Source: Hydrogenophaga intermedia (GTDB taxonomy: Bacteria; Pseudomonadota; Gammaproteobacteria; Burkholderiales; Burkholderiaceae_C). Taken from it: a DNA stretch of 64,000 nt. Position 1 is the stretch's first letter; each line of letters starts with the position of its first letter. The stretch lies in contig NZ_CCAE010000023.1 in the NCBI RefSeq assembly GCF_000723405.1, positions 1 through 64,000 of the forward strand, written 5' to 3'. The position numbers and the translations under genes are program-made. Positions 12,745 through 21,190 of this stretch are shown in pieces. A model generated the notes under the pieces. The model made no database searches. It saw only the letters and a list, made by a program, of their open reading frames with translations, and was not told the DNA's origin.

Positions 12745-12782
12745 CACGGCATTGTAGGAAGCGGCATTGATAATGCCCCGCC
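12745..12782. promoter_or_regulatory. Divergent mutL/dedA promoters with -10 boxes next to the start codons
   Basis: On the minus strand TACAAT (12756-12751) is 6 bases from the mutL ATG. On the plus strand GATAAT (12769-12774) is 8 bases from the dedA ATG. Neither gene has a Shine-Dalgarno sequence, so transcription would begin at or within a base or two of the start codons, giving leaderless mRNAs. Confidence 0.5.
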
Positions 12783-13442
12783 ATGGAACTGATCTCCTTC
12801 CTCATCGACTTCATCCTGCACGTCGACCAGCACCTGCAGGCCTTCGTTCAGGCCTACGGCCCGTGGGTGTACGCCCTGCTGTTCCTCATCATCTTCACCG
12901 AGACGGGCGTGGTGGTCATGCCCTTCCTGCCGGGCGATTCGCTGCTGTTCGTGGTGGGCACGCTGTGCGGCGCGGGGCTGATGAGCCTGCCGCTGGCCAT
13001 GGCGCTGCTGGTGGTGGCGGCCGTCCTGGGCGACCAGACGAATTACTCCATCGGCCGCTACTTCGGCCCCAAGGTGTTCCAGTGGGAGAAGTCCCGCCTG
13101 TTCAACAAGGACGCTTTCAACCAGGCGCACATGTTCTACGAACGCTACGGCGGCATCACCATCATCCTGGCGCGCTTCATGCCCTTCATCCGCACCTTTG
13201 CCCCCTTCGTGGCGGGCGTGGCGGAGATGACGCGCAGCAAGTTCACCGCCTACAACGTGATCGGCGCGCTGATCTGGGTGATCGGCCTGGTGGGCGCGGG
13301 CTACCTGTTCGGCAACCTGCCCTGGGTGCAGGCCAACCTCAGCAAGATCATCTGGGCGTTGATCATCATCCCGGGCCTGATCGCCATCTTCGGCGCGTGG
13401 CGCGCCCGGCGCCAGGCCGCGCGCGACGCCGCCGGCGTCTGA
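12783..13442 (+). CDS. DedA-family inner membrane protein
   Basis: A 219-residue polytopic membrane protein (SNARE-associated/VTT fold). Signatures are the early ETGVVVMPFLPGDSLLF, GDQTNYSIGRYFG, and the ILARFMPFIRTFAPFVAG segment holding the conserved arginines. DedA proteins are proton-dependent lipid flippases or supporters of membrane-potential homeostasis; the bacterial UptA/DedA group recycles undecaprenyl phosphate or flips phosphatidylethanolamine. The precise lipid cannot be told here. It is convergent with the MscS gene, 6 bases stop to stop. Confidence 0.92.
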   Translation: MELISFLIDFILHVDQHLQAFVQAYGPWVYALLFLIIFTETGVVVMPFLPGDSLLFVVGTLCGAGLMSLPLAMALLVVAAVLGDQTNYSIGRYFGPKVFQWEKSRLFNKDAFNQAHMFYERYGGITIILARFMPFIRTFAPFVAGVAEMTRSKFTAYNVIGALIWVIGLVGAGYLFGNLPWVQANLSKIIWALIIIPGLIAIFGAWRARRQAARDAAGV

Positions 13443-13448
13443 CGCGGT

Positions 13449-14270
13449 TCAGGCCGCCACCGCCACCGTGCGGTGCAGCACGGGCGTCTCGGGCACCGGG
13501 TAGCCCGCCGCGCCGAAGGTGCTGACGATGGCCTTGTGGGTGTCGAAGTAGACCTGCCAGTAGTGGTCGGTGTGCGTGTAGGGCCGCACGCACAACAGCG
13601 GGCCTTCGGGCGTGAACTGCAGAATCTCCACGTCGGGCGCGGGAGAGTCCTTCACGTTGGGTATGGCTGCCACGGCGGTGCGCAGGCGCTGCATGGCGTC
13701 GGCCACGTCCACGCCATTGGCCACCTTGGCCACGCAGTCCACGCGGCGGAAGGCCTCGGTGCTGTAGTTCTGGATGTTGTCGCCAAAGGCCTTGTTGTTG
13801 CCCACGATGGTGGTCACGTTGTCGGGCGTGAGGATGGTGGTGGCGAACAGGCCCAGCTCCTTGACCGTGCCGGTGACGCCGCCCGCGCTGATGAAGTCGC
13901 CCACCTTGTAGGGCCGCAGCACCTGCAGGAAGATGCCCGCCGCGAAGTTGGCGAGCATGCCGCTCCAGGCCGCGCCGATGGCCAGGCCCGCGCCGGCCAG
14001 CAGAGCCGCGAAGGACGTGGTGCGGATACCGAAGATGTCCAGGATGGCCATGATCAGCACCACGGTCAGCAGCACCGAGAGGATCGACTTCAGGTAGCGG
14101 ATCAGCGTCATGTCGATCTTGCCGCCGCGCTCCATGGTCACGCCGATCAGTCGCACCGCGATGCCGATCAGCCAGCGGCCGATGATCCAGGCCGCGATCG
14201 CGCCCAGCACCTTCAGGCCGAAGTCGGCCCCCTCGGTGACGATGAAATTCCAGATGACTTCCGTGTTCAT
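13449..14270 (-). CDS. mscS: Small-conductance mechanosensitive channel, MscS family
   Basis: Osmotic safety valve of the inner membrane. The 273-residue protein matches E. coli MscS in size. It has three hydrophobic segments, the pore helix TM3 rich in Gly and Ala (ALLAGAGLAIGAAWSGMLANFAAG) and the following QVLRPYKVGDFI motif that starts the cytoplasmic vestibule. The start ATG at 14270 (MNTEVIWNF) is preceded by AGGAGCATT on the coding strand. The frame stays open to 14987 across the divergent gene, but this is spurious. Confidence 0.93.
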   Translation of the reverse strand: MNTEVIWNFIVTEGADFGLKVLGAIAAWIIGRWLIGIAVRLIGVTMERGGKIDMTLIRYLKSILSVLLTVVLIMAILDIFGIRTTSFAALLAGAGLAIGAAWSGMLANFAAGIFLQVLRPYKVGDFISAGGVTGTVKELGLFATTILTPDNVTTIVGNNKAFGDNIQNYSTEAFRRVDCVAKVANGVDVADAMQRLRTAVAAIPNVKDSPAPDVEILQFTPEGPLLCVRPYTHTDHYWQVYFDTHKAIVSTFGAAGYPVPETPVLHRTVAVAA

Positions 14271-14345
14271 AATGCTCCTGCCTTCCCGTTGGTGGATGGT
14301 TCCCTCGCGGCCTGGCCGCGGACGAGAAGGTAGCGCTGCGCACCG

Positions 14346-15098
14346 ATGAAAAACACGAATCCCCTGCCCGAAGTCAACATCTCCGAAGACGGTGAGGTGC
14401 GTTTCCTGCACCTGGGCACCGAATGGATCCAGGGCTCCATGCTGCTGGACGCGCCCTTCGACATCGAGCTGGAGTACGTGCAGCGCATGATGGCCTGGCT
14501 GCTGTTCGTCGAGCCCGATTCGGTGTCCCGGCGCAGCGCGCTGCAACTGGGCCTGGGCTCGGCCGCGCTCACCAAGTTCAGCCACAAGCGGCTGCGCATG
14601 GACACCACCGCGATCGAGATCAACCCGCAGGTGCTGGCGGTGTGCCGGCAGTGGTTCAAGCTGCCGCCCGATGGCGCGCGCCTGCGCGTGCTGATGGGCG
14701 ACGCGGGCGAACTGATCCGCCGGCCCGAGCACCTCGGGCGCTACGACGCGCTGCAGGTGGACCTGTACGACCACGAGGCCGCCGCGCCCGTGCTCGACTC
14801 GCCGGATTTCTACGCCGATTGCCGCCACGCGCTCACCGACGAAGGCTGCCTCACCGTCAACCTGTTCGGCCGCCACTCGAGCTACGAGCGCTCGCTGGAG
14901 AGCCTGTGCGCGGCCTTCGGTCAGGACGCGGTGTGGGCCTTCAAGCCCACGCGCGAAGGCAACACGGTGGTGCTGGCACAGCGCCACGCCTCGCGTCCCT
15001 CGCGGCTGGAGCTGCTGGCGCGCGCCGAGGCGGTGCAGCAGCGCTGGGGCCTGCCGGCCGTGAAGTGGATGCGCTTATTCAAACCCGTCGCCGCCTGA
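14346..15098 (+). CDS. Spermidine-synthase-like SAM/dcSAM-dependent protein
   Basis: A 250-residue Rossmann-fold protein of the spermidine synthase-like group. It has LQLGLGSAALTKF (motif I), TAIEINPQVLAVC (acidic end of beta-2), VLMGDAGELI and the acidic loop YDALQVDLYDHEAAAP. It lacks the extended N-terminal barrel and the full active-site set of true spermidine synthases, so the reaction is uncertain. The stop is three bases before the GspE start, implying co-translation with an ATPase of the type II/IV secretion family, although no functional link is established. Confidence 0.8.
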   Translation: MKNTNPLPEVNISEDGEVRFLHLGTEWIQGSMLLDAPFDIELEYVQRMMAWLLFVEPDSVSRRSALQLGLGSAALTKFSHKRLRMDTTAIEINPQVLAVCRQWFKLPPDGARLRVLMGDAGELIRRPEHLGRYDALQVDLYDHEAAAPVLDSPDFYADCRHALTDEGCLTVNLFGRHSSYERSLESLCAAFGQDAVWAFKPTREGNTVVLAQRHASRPSRLELLARAEAVQQRWGLPAVKWMRLFKPVAA

Positions 15099-15101
15099 TC
15101 C

Positions 15102-16913
15102 ATGAAGACCACCACCGCCGCCGCACCGCCCGCCACGCCCTCCGGCCCGCTCGACTGGCGGCTCGTGCTTCGCTGGCTGACGGAGGACAGCGTGATCAGC
15201 GAGGGCGAGGCGCGCCGCACCGAGGCGCGCATCTCGTCGGCCCACAGCGCGCAGCACCCGCTGCAGCGCCTGGCCGTGGTGGGCATGGCGCGCGCGGCCG
15301 ACGGCCACGTGCTCGACGCCGAGGCGCTGACGCAATGGCTCGCGCAGCGCTGCGGGCTCACGTATCTGCGCATCGATCCGCTGAAGGTGGAGGTGGGCAA
15401 GGTGGCCGACGTGATGAGCGCGGGCTACGCCGAGCGCCACAAGGTGCTGCCCGTGCAGGTGGGCCCGGCCGAGGTGGTGGTGGCCACGGCAGAACCCTTC
15501 CTCACCGACTGGGTGGGCGAGGTGGAGCGCCAGACCCGCAAGACCGTGCGGCTGGTGCTGGCGAGCCCGGCCGAGATCACGCGCTACACGGCCGAGTTCT
15601 TCGCACTCGCGAAATCCGTGCGCGCCGCGACGAAGAGCGGCGGCAGCGCCGGCTTCCAGAGCTTCGAGCAACTGGTGGAGTTGGGCAAGGGCAACAAGCA
15701 GATCGATGCCAACGACCAGGGCGTGGTGCAGGTGGTGGACTGGCTGTGGCAATACGCCTTCGACCAGCGCGCCAGCGACATCCACCTGGAGCCTCGCCGC
15801 GAGCAGGGCGTGATCCGCTTCCGCATCGACGGCGTGCTGCACCCGGTGTACCAGTTGCCGCTGGGCGTGATGAACGCGATGACGGCGCGCATCAAGCTGC
15901 TGGGCCGCATGGACGTGGTGGAGCGCCGCCGCCCGCAGGACGGGCGCATCAAGACGCTCAAACCCGGCGTCGGCGGCGCCAAGGGGGACGAGGTCGAGAT
16001 GCGCCTGTCCACGCTGCCCACGGCCTTCGGCGAAAAGCTGGTGATGCGCATCTTCGATCCCGAGTCGACGGTGAAGGACCTGGCAGCGCTGGGCTTCGGC
16101 GCGCACGACGCCGCGCGCTGGGAAGGCCTCACGCGCCGCCCGCACGGCATCGTGCTCGTCACCGGCCCCACGGGCTCGGGCAAGACGACCACGCTGTACG
16201 CCACGCTCAAGCGCCTGGCCACGGAAGAGGTGAACGTGAGCACGGTGGAGGACCCGATCGAGATGATCGAGCCGGCCTTCAACCAGACGCAGGTGCAGCC
16301 GCACCTGGACCTGGACTTCGCGCAGGGACTGCGCGCGCTGATGCGGCAAGACCCGGACATCATCATGGTGGGCGAGATCCGTGACCTCCCCACCGCGGAG
16401 ATGGCGGTGCAGGCCGCGCTGACGGGCCACTTGGTGTTTTCCACGCTGCACACGAACGACGCACCCTCGGCGGTGATGCGGCTGATGGAGCTGGGCATTC
16501 CGCCCTACCTGATCAACGCGACGGTGCTGGGCGTGCTGGCGCAGCGGCTGGTGCGCACGCTGTGCGCGGCCTGCAAGACGCGGGTGGAGAAGGACGAAGC
16601 GGCCGAGGCGCGCGAGCAGCTCGCGGAGCTGGTGAAGCCCTGGCAGATCACGGGGAGCTACCGGCCGTACCAACCGGTGGGTTGCGTGGATTGCCGGATG
16701 ACGGGGTTTCGGGGGCGCATGGGGCTGTACGAACTGCTCACCGTGACCGAGGCGTTCAAGAACCAGGTCATTCGCGAGCCCAAGTTGGAGACGATGCGGG
16801 CGCAGGCGGTCACGGATGGGATGCGTCCGCTGCGGTTGGCGGGGGCGGCGCGGGTGGCCGAGGGCTTGACCACGCTGGACGAGGTGCTGGCTACAACGCC
16901 GCCGGTGCAGTAG
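15102..16913 (+). CDS. GspE/PilB-family type II secretion / type IV pilus assembly ATPase, stand-alone
   Basis: A 603-residue hexameric ATPase. It has an N-terminal MshEN-like region (residues about 20-200), the RASDIHLEPR motif, Walker A GPTGSGKTTTLYATL, Asp box VEDPIE, Walker B IIMVGEIRD and the His box TGHLVFSTLHTNDA. Two CxxC pairs (LCAACKT and CVDCRMTG) form the zinc finger found in GspE. It powers secretin-linked secretion or pilus extension. No other gsp or pil gene is nearby, so its partners lie elsewhere, or it works with the tightly coupled methyltransferase-like gene upstream. The region after the stop is T-rich and then enters the structured repeat. Confidence 0.9.
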   Translation: MKTTTAAAPPATPSGPLDWRLVLRWLTEDSVISEGEARRTEARISSAHSAQHPLQRLAVVGMARAADGHVLDAEALTQWLAQRCGLTYLRIDPLKVEVGKVADVMSAGYAERHKVLPVQVGPAEVVVATAEPFLTDWVGEVERQTRKTVRLVLASPAEITRYTAEFFALAKSVRAATKSGGSAGFQSFEQLVELGKGNKQIDANDQGVVQVVDWLWQYAFDQRASDIHLEPRREQGVIRFRIDGVLHPVYQLPLGVMNAMTARIKLLGRMDVVERRRPQDGRIKTLKPGVGGAKGDEVEMRLSTLPTAFGEKLVMRIFDPESTVKDLAALGFGAHDAARWEGLTRRPHGIVLVTGPTGSGKTTTLYATLKRLATEEVNVSTVEDPIEMIEPAFNQTQVQPHLDLDFAQGLRALMRQDPDIIMVGEIRDLPTAEMAVQAALTGHLVFSTLHTNDAPSAVMRLMELGIPPYLINATVLGVLAQRLVRTLCAACKTRVEKDEAAEAREQLAELVKPWQITGSYRPYQPVGCVDCRMTGFRGRMGLYELLTVTEAFKNQVIREPKLETMRAQAVTDGMRPLRLAGAARVAEGLTTLDEVLATTPPVQ

Positions 16914-16955
16914 TTTTTCTTTCTGCGTTTGGTGTGGGTTTTCTCCGGCTGGTCC

Positions 16956-17068
16956 GGTCGGCGGCGCTCGGGTGTCCGGCTCCGCGACTGTCCCCCGGAG
17001 CGGATCGCTGGCGCGCTCCGCTCCTCCTCCTTTATGTCGCTACGCCGGACACCCGATCACCACCGACC
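16956..17068 (-). repeat. Structured repeat copy A (first half of inverted pair 1)
   Basis: Nested stems on the minus-strand reading: a 9-bp outer arm with one mismatch (17068-17060 with 16964-16956), a 3x3 internal loop, a perfect 13-bp arm (TCGGGTGTCCGGC at 17056-17044 pairing with 16980-16968), GCGAC/GTCGC, then an inner hairpin GGAGCGGA/TCCGCTCC. The core keeps ATAAAGGAGGAGG and GGGGGACA as in the other copies, but its inner loop is 11 bases longer. The 383-base gap 16914-17296 holds copies A and B and no credible gene. Confidence 0.85.
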
Positions 17069-17106
17069 TCGTTGGCACTCGTCTGTCGGAGCGCCACCGC
17101 TCCTTC

Positions 17107-17208
17107 TGCTCGCGGACGCTGGGTGCGCTGCGTAGCGAAATAAAGGAGGAGGACGGCGCAGCCGTCCGGGGGACATTCGCGGAGCAGCGCACCCAGTGGC
17201 CGCGAGCA
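17107..17208 (+). repeat. Structured repeat copy B (second half of inverted pair 1)
   Basis: Outer arm TGCTCGCGG (17107-17115) pairs with CCGCGAGCA (17200-17208). A 3x3 internal loop (ACG/TGG) follows, then a perfect 13-bp arm CTGGGTGCGCTGC (17119-17131) with GCAGCGCACCCAG (17184-17196), then the 52-base core 17132-17183. The core includes GCGAA/TTCGC and the inner hairpin GGACGGC-GCA-GCCGTCC. It is oriented opposite to copy A, 38 bases away. Confidence 0.88.
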
Positions 17209-17296
17209 ACCGCGAGGTGCAGCGAGCGAAACGCCACAAGCACCAATAGCCCACAACAAAAGCGGCTCATGCAACGCCACAGATAATCACAGGCTC

Positions 17297-18247
17297 ATGT
17301 CGCGCGACCCCCACCCCCACCTCGCCTCCGGCCTCACCCTCGCCATCCTCGGCTCCATCGCCTTCAGCGGCAAGGCCATCATCGTGAAGCTGGCGTACCG
17401 CTACGGGGTCGACGCGGTCACGCTCATCATGTACCGCATGCTGTTCGCGCTGCCGCTGTTCCTGGCGCTCACCTGGTGGTCCACCCACCGCCCCGGCCTC
17501 GCGAAAAAACCCGAACCCCTCACCCGGCGCGACTGGCTCGGCGTGATGGGCCTCGGCGTCACCGGCTACTACCTCGCCAGTTTCCTCGACTTCTGGGGCC
17601 TGGAGTACATCACCGCCAGCCTCGAGCGCCTCATCCTCTACCTCAACCCCACCCTCGTGCTGTTGCTGGGCTGGCTGCTCTACCGCCGCCGCATCAGCGC
17701 GCTGCAGGCCGTGGCCATGGCCGTGAGCTACGCCGGCGTGCTGCTGGTCTTCGGGCACGAACTGGGTGAACAAGGCCCCAACGCGGCCCTGGGCGCCTTG
17801 CTGGTGTTTGCCAGCGCCATCAGCTACGCCATCTACCTCGTCTACAGCGGCGAGCTCGTCAAGCGCCTGGGCTCCACGCGCCTGGTGGGCCTGGCCACCA
17901 CCGTGGCCTGCGTGCTGTGCATTGCGCAGTTCGGGCTGCTGCGCCCGCTGTCGGCCGCCGAGGTTGCGCCCGAGGTCATCTGGCTGTCGCTGCTCAACGC
18001 CACGCTGTGCACCTTTGCGCCGGTGCTCATGGTCATGATGGCCATCGAGCGCATCGGCCCCGGGCTGGCCGCGCAGACCGGGATGATCGGCCCCATGTCG
18101 ACCATCCTCATGGGCGTGTTCATCCTGGGTGAGCCGTTCAACGGCTGGATCATCGTCGGCACGGTGCTCGTGCTCTCGGGCGTGTTTCTGGTGACGCGCT
18201 TCGGCGCCCCGAAGGCGCCGGCCGCCCCCATCAAAACTGGAGATTGA
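17297..18247 (+). CDS. EamA-family (DMT) transporter
   Basis: Ten-segment inner membrane transporter of the drug/metabolite superfamily, 316 residues, with two EamA halves. The first begins LAILGSIAFSGKAIIVKLAY, and the second ends with MSTILMGVFILGEPFNGW, the usual E-P signature before the last helices. DMT proteins export amino acids, nucleosides or drugs; the substrate is unknown. Its stop is 5 bases before the start of the SDR gene, so the two are likely an operon. The closest upstream signal is the inverted repeat pair 1, whose effect on its expression is unknown. Confidence 0.88.
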   Translation: MSRDPHPHLASGLTLAILGSIAFSGKAIIVKLAYRYGVDAVTLIMYRMLFALPLFLALTWWSTHRPGLAKKPEPLTRRDWLGVMGLGVTGYYLASFLDFWGLEYITASLERLILYLNPTLVLLLGWLLYRRRISALQAVAMAVSYAGVLLVFGHELGEQGPNAALGALLVFASAISYAIYLVYSGELVKRLGSTRLVGLATTVACVLCIAQFGLLRPLSAAEVAPEVIWLSLLNATLCTFAPVLMVMMAIERIGPGLAAQTGMIGPMSTILMGVFILGEPFNGWIIVGTVLVLSGVFLVTRFGAPKAPAAPIKTGD

Positions 18248-18252
18248 AGAAC

Positions 18253-19050
18253 ATGGATCTGGGCATCAAAGGCAAATGGGCGCTGGTGGGTGGCGCCAGC
18301 AAGGGCCTGGGGCTGGGCTGCGCGCAGGCGCTGGCGGCCGAGGGCGTGAACGTCGTGATGGTGGCACGCGGCGCCGAGGCGCTGCAGGCCGCGGCGCAGG
18401 CCATCCGCGCCGCGCACCCGGGCGTGCAGGCGCTGCCGGTGGCGGCCGACATCACCACCGCCGAAGGCCGTGCAACGGTGTTCGGCGCGGCGGGCGGGCC
18501 GGGCAAGGCCTTCGACATCGTGGTCACCAACGCGGGCGGCCCGCCGCCGGGCGACTTCCGCCAGTGGGACCGAGACACCTGGATCGCCGCGCTGGACGCC
18601 AACATGCTCGCGCCCATCGAACTCATCAAGGCCACGGTGGACGGCATGGCCGAGCGCGGCTTCGGGCGCATCGTGAACATCACCTCGGGCGCGGTGAAGG
18701 CGCCGCTGCAGGTGCTGGGCCTGTCCAACGGCGCGCGCACCGGGCTCACGGGCTTCGTGGCCGGCCTGGCGCGCAGCGAGATCGCCGCGCGCGGCGTGAC
18801 CATCAACAACCTGCTGCCCGGCGCCTTCGAGACGGACCGCCTGCGCACCACGCTCGGTGGCCTGGCGCAGAAGCAGGGCAAGAGCTATGAGGCCATCGCC
18901 GACGGGCGCCGCCAGAACGTGCCCGCCAAGCGCTTCGGCGAGGCGGGCGAGTTCGGCGCCATCTGCGCCTTTCTGTGCAGTGCGCAGGCGGGCTACATCA
19001 CGGGCCAGAACGTGCTGGCCGACGGCGGCGCTTACCCGGGCACGTTCTGA
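18253..19050 (+). CDS. SDR-family oxidoreductase with altered YxxxK motif
   Basis: A 265-residue Rossmann-fold protein: cofactor motif VGGASKGLGLG (residues 12-22), VTNAGGPPPG after beta-4, and NITSGAV around the catalytic serine. The usual Tyr-x3-Lys is replaced by Ser158-NGA-Arg162 (LGLSNGARTGLTGF). Either a non-oxidoreductase role or a variant mechanism is implied. The C-terminus reads ITGQNVLADGGAYPGTF, as in FabG-like enzymes. The start is the ATG at 18253; a TTG at 18244 is in frame but less likely. It lies directly behind the EamA gene. Often annotated as 3-oxoacyl-ACP reductase, which this motif does not support. Confidence 0.85.
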   Translation: MDLGIKGKWALVGGASKGLGLGCAQALAAEGVNVVMVARGAEALQAAAQAIRAAHPGVQALPVAADITTAEGRATVFGAAGGPGKAFDIVVTNAGGPPPGDFRQWDRDTWIAALDANMLAPIELIKATVDGMAERGFGRIVNITSGAVKAPLQVLGLSNGARTGLTGFVAGLARSEIAARGVTINNLLPGAFETDRLRTTLGGLAQKQGKSYEAIADGRRQNVPAKRFGEAGEFGAICAFLCSAQAGYITGQNVLADGGAYPGTF

Positions 19051-19087
19051 GGCACCGCCGGCGGCGCGGGGCGCGCCGGGGGTCAGG

Positions 19088-19131
19088 CGTGCACCAGTTT
19101 TGCGCAAATCGTGCACCAGCTTCGAGCAAAT
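19088..19131. promoter_or_regulatory. Two tandem 22-bp repeats upstream of the chemoreceptor
   Basis: CGTGCACCAG recurs at 19088-19097 and 19110-19119, and GCAAAT recurs at 19104-19109 and 19126-19131, both with a 22-base period (two helical turns). The first unit contains the palindrome TTTGCGCAAA (19099-19108), and both contain GTGCAC. This looks like a paired operator. It lies 34-77 bases upstream of the putative flagellar promoter. Confidence 0.5.
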
Positions 19132-19164
19132 GCGCGCCTCTTCGGTGAATGTGGCGCGAGACGC

Positions 19165-19191
19165 TCAATTCGCCGGGTGAGCCGTCGATAG
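19165..19191 (+). promoter_or_regulatory. Putative sigma-28 (FliA) promoter of the chemoreceptor
   Basis: TCAA (19165-19168), exactly 15 bases, then GTCGATAG (19184-19191). This is close to the FliA consensus TAAA-N15-GCCGATAA, with 6 of 8 matches in the -10 half. The predicted transcript would start about 60 bases before the ATG. FliA control fits a chemotaxis receptor. Confidence 0.55.
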
Positions 19192-19261
19192 GCGGGACAG
19201 ACAGGCTCGAACGCGGGATGCGCCGCGCGGGCCGCTGCCTCCGACCCGACCGAACGCTCCC

Positions 19262-21190
19262 ATGACCTCCTTCATCCAGAACCTGCGCCTGGCCCGCAAG
19301 CTGATGCTGCTCGGTGCCGTCGCCGCGCTGCTGGTTGCCGTGCCGCTCACGGCCTACGTGCGCAACGCGCTGGCCGACCTGAACACCATCGCCACCGAGC
19401 GCGCCGGGCTCGCGCCCTCGCGCGCCCTGCTGGAGGTGGTGCGCCTGGCGCAGATCCACCGCGGCATGACGGCCACCGTGCTGGGCGGCAAGGCCGACGC
19501 GGAGCCGCAGCGCCAGGCGCGCGCGGCCGAACTGCAAAAGGCCATGCAGGCCTTCGACGCCCTGGTGGTCAATCACGTCGGCGATGCGCGCATCCGTACC
19601 GACTGGCAGCGTGGCAGCCAGCAGTGGCAGGCACTGTCGCAAGCCATCGGCGCGCGCGGCGTCACGGCCGCGGAGAGCTTCGCGCGCCACACCGAAATGA
19701 TCGCCGGCTTCATCGAACTCAACGACCGCGTGGCCGACCACTTCGGCCTGACCGCGGACCCGGAAAAAGCCACCTACTTTCTCATCATCGGCACGCTGCA
19801 GCAGATGCCGCGCCTCACCGAAATGCTGGGCCAGGCGCGTGCGCGCGGCTCGGCGCTGCTGGTGCGCATGACGGCCTCGCCCGAGGAGCGCGCCGAAGTG
19901 GCCAGCCTGGTCGATCGGGCCCGCGTGGGCGTGCGCGAGTTGGGCATCAGCATGGAGAAGTCCTTCGAGCAGGACGCCGCCATCAAGGCCCGCCTGGAGA
20001 CGCCGCTGACGCAGTCGCGCGCCACTTTCGAAGGCGCGATCCAGCTCGCTCGCGAGCAGATCGTGCAGGCGCAGGCGCTGCAGTACGCGCCGGCCGACTA
20101 CTTCAAGGCCACGACGCAGGCCATCGACGGCATGTACGCGCTGAGCGACATGGCCGCCCGGGAGCTGGACACGGCGCTGGGCCAGCGTTACGCGGCGCGC
20201 CGCACCGAGATCGCCGTGGTGCTGGGCGCCATCGGCGCGCTGCTGGCGGCGGGCCTCGGGTTTGCGTTGCTGGTCGGCCGCTCCATCATCCGCCCGGCCG
20301 AACTGGCGCGCGAGGTGGCGGCGCGCGTAGCCTCCGGCGACTTGAGCCAGGCCGTGCCCGAGGGCGGGCGCGACGAGATGGGCCAACTGCTCACGGCCAT
20401 GGCGCGCATGCAGGCCGCGCTGACCCAGGTGGTGGGCAGCGTGCGGGGCAACGCCGAGGGCGTGGCCGCCGCCAGCTCGCAGATCGCGCAGGGCAACAAC
20501 GACCTATCGGCCCGCACCGAGCAGCAGGCCTCGGCGCTGGAGGAGACGGCGGCGTCGATGGAGGAGCTCAGCTCCACCGTGAAGCTCAACGCCGACAACG
20601 CACAGCAGGCCAACCAACTGGCCATCAGCGCGTCCTCGGTGGCCACGCAGGGTGGCGACGCGGTGGCGCGCGTGGTGGACACGATGAAAGGCATCAACGA
20701 CAGCTCGCGCCGCATTGCCGACATCATCAGCGTGATCGACGGCATCGCGTTCCAGACCAACATCCTGGCGCTCAACGCCGCCGTGGAAGCGGCGCGCGCG
20801 GGCGAGCAGGGCCGTGGCTTCGCGGTGGTGGCGGGTGAAGTGCGCAACCTCGCGCAACGCAGCGCAGGCGCGGCGCGCGAGATCAAGGAGCTGATCCAGC
20901 AGAGCGTGGAGCGCGTGGAACAGGGCTCGGCCCTGGTCGATCAAGCCGGCAGCACCATGGGCGAAGTGGTGGCCAGCATCCGCCGCGTGACGGACATCGT
21001 GGGCGAGATCAGCGCTGCCAGCCGCGAGCAGAGCTCGGGCGTGTCGCAGGTGGGCGAAGCCGTCACGCAGATGGACCAGGCGACGCAGCAGAACGCGGCG
21101 CTGGTGGAAGAAAGCGCCGCCGCCTCGCAGAGCCTGAAGCAGCAGGCCGCGCAACTGGTGGACGCGGTGGCGGCCTTCCGCCTACGTTGA
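19262..21190 (+). CDS. Methyl-accepting chemotaxis protein
   Basis: Transmembrane chemoreceptor of 642 residues. TM1 is near residues 12-34 ([17 protein letters not shown]). A roughly 280-residue mostly helical periplasmic sensor follows, of unrecognised type. TM2 is near 315-338 ([21 protein letters not shown]), then comes a HAMP domain. The cytoplasmic signalling domain contains [19 protein letters not shown] and the hairpin tip region [20 protein letters not shown]. No C-terminal CheR-binding pentapeptide is seen (it ends AAFRLR). There is no clear ribosome binding site. Its last 9 bases overlap the end of the convergent EamA gene. Confidence 0.93.
   Translation: MTSFIQNLRLARKLMLLGAVAALLVAVPLTAYVRNALADLNTIATERAGLAPSRALLEVVRLAQIHRGMTATVLGGKADAEPQRQARAAELQKAMQAFDALVVNHVGDARIRTDWQRGSQQWQALSQAIGARGVTAAESFARHTEMIAGFIELNDRVADHFGLTADPEKATYFLIIGTLQQMPRLTEMLGQARARGSALLVRMTASPEERAEVASLVDRARVGVRELGISMEKSFEQDAAIKARLETPLTQSRATFEGAIQLAREQIVQAQALQYAPADYFKATTQAIDGMYALSDMAARELDTALGQRYAARRTEIAVVLGAIGALLAAGLGFALLVGRSIIRPAELAREVAARVASGDLSQAVPEGGRDEMGQLLTAMARMQAALTQVVGSVRGNAEGVAAASSQIAQGNNDLSARTEQQASALEETAASMEELSSTVKLNADNAQQANQLAISASSVATQGGDAVARVVDTMKGINDSSRRIADIISVIDGIAFQTNILALNAAVEAARAGEQGRGFAVVAGEVRNLAQRSAGAAREIKELIQQSVERVEQGSALVDQAGSTMGEVVASIRRVTDIVGEISAASREQSSGVSQVGEAVTQMDQATQQNAALVEESAAASQSLKQQAAQLVDAVAAFRLR

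Noticed and set aside
17032..17280. Small open frames inside repeat pair 1 (for example 82 codons on the minus strand)
   Set aside because: They are translations of the structured repeat itself; similar frames arise at 23251-23495, so they are not genes.
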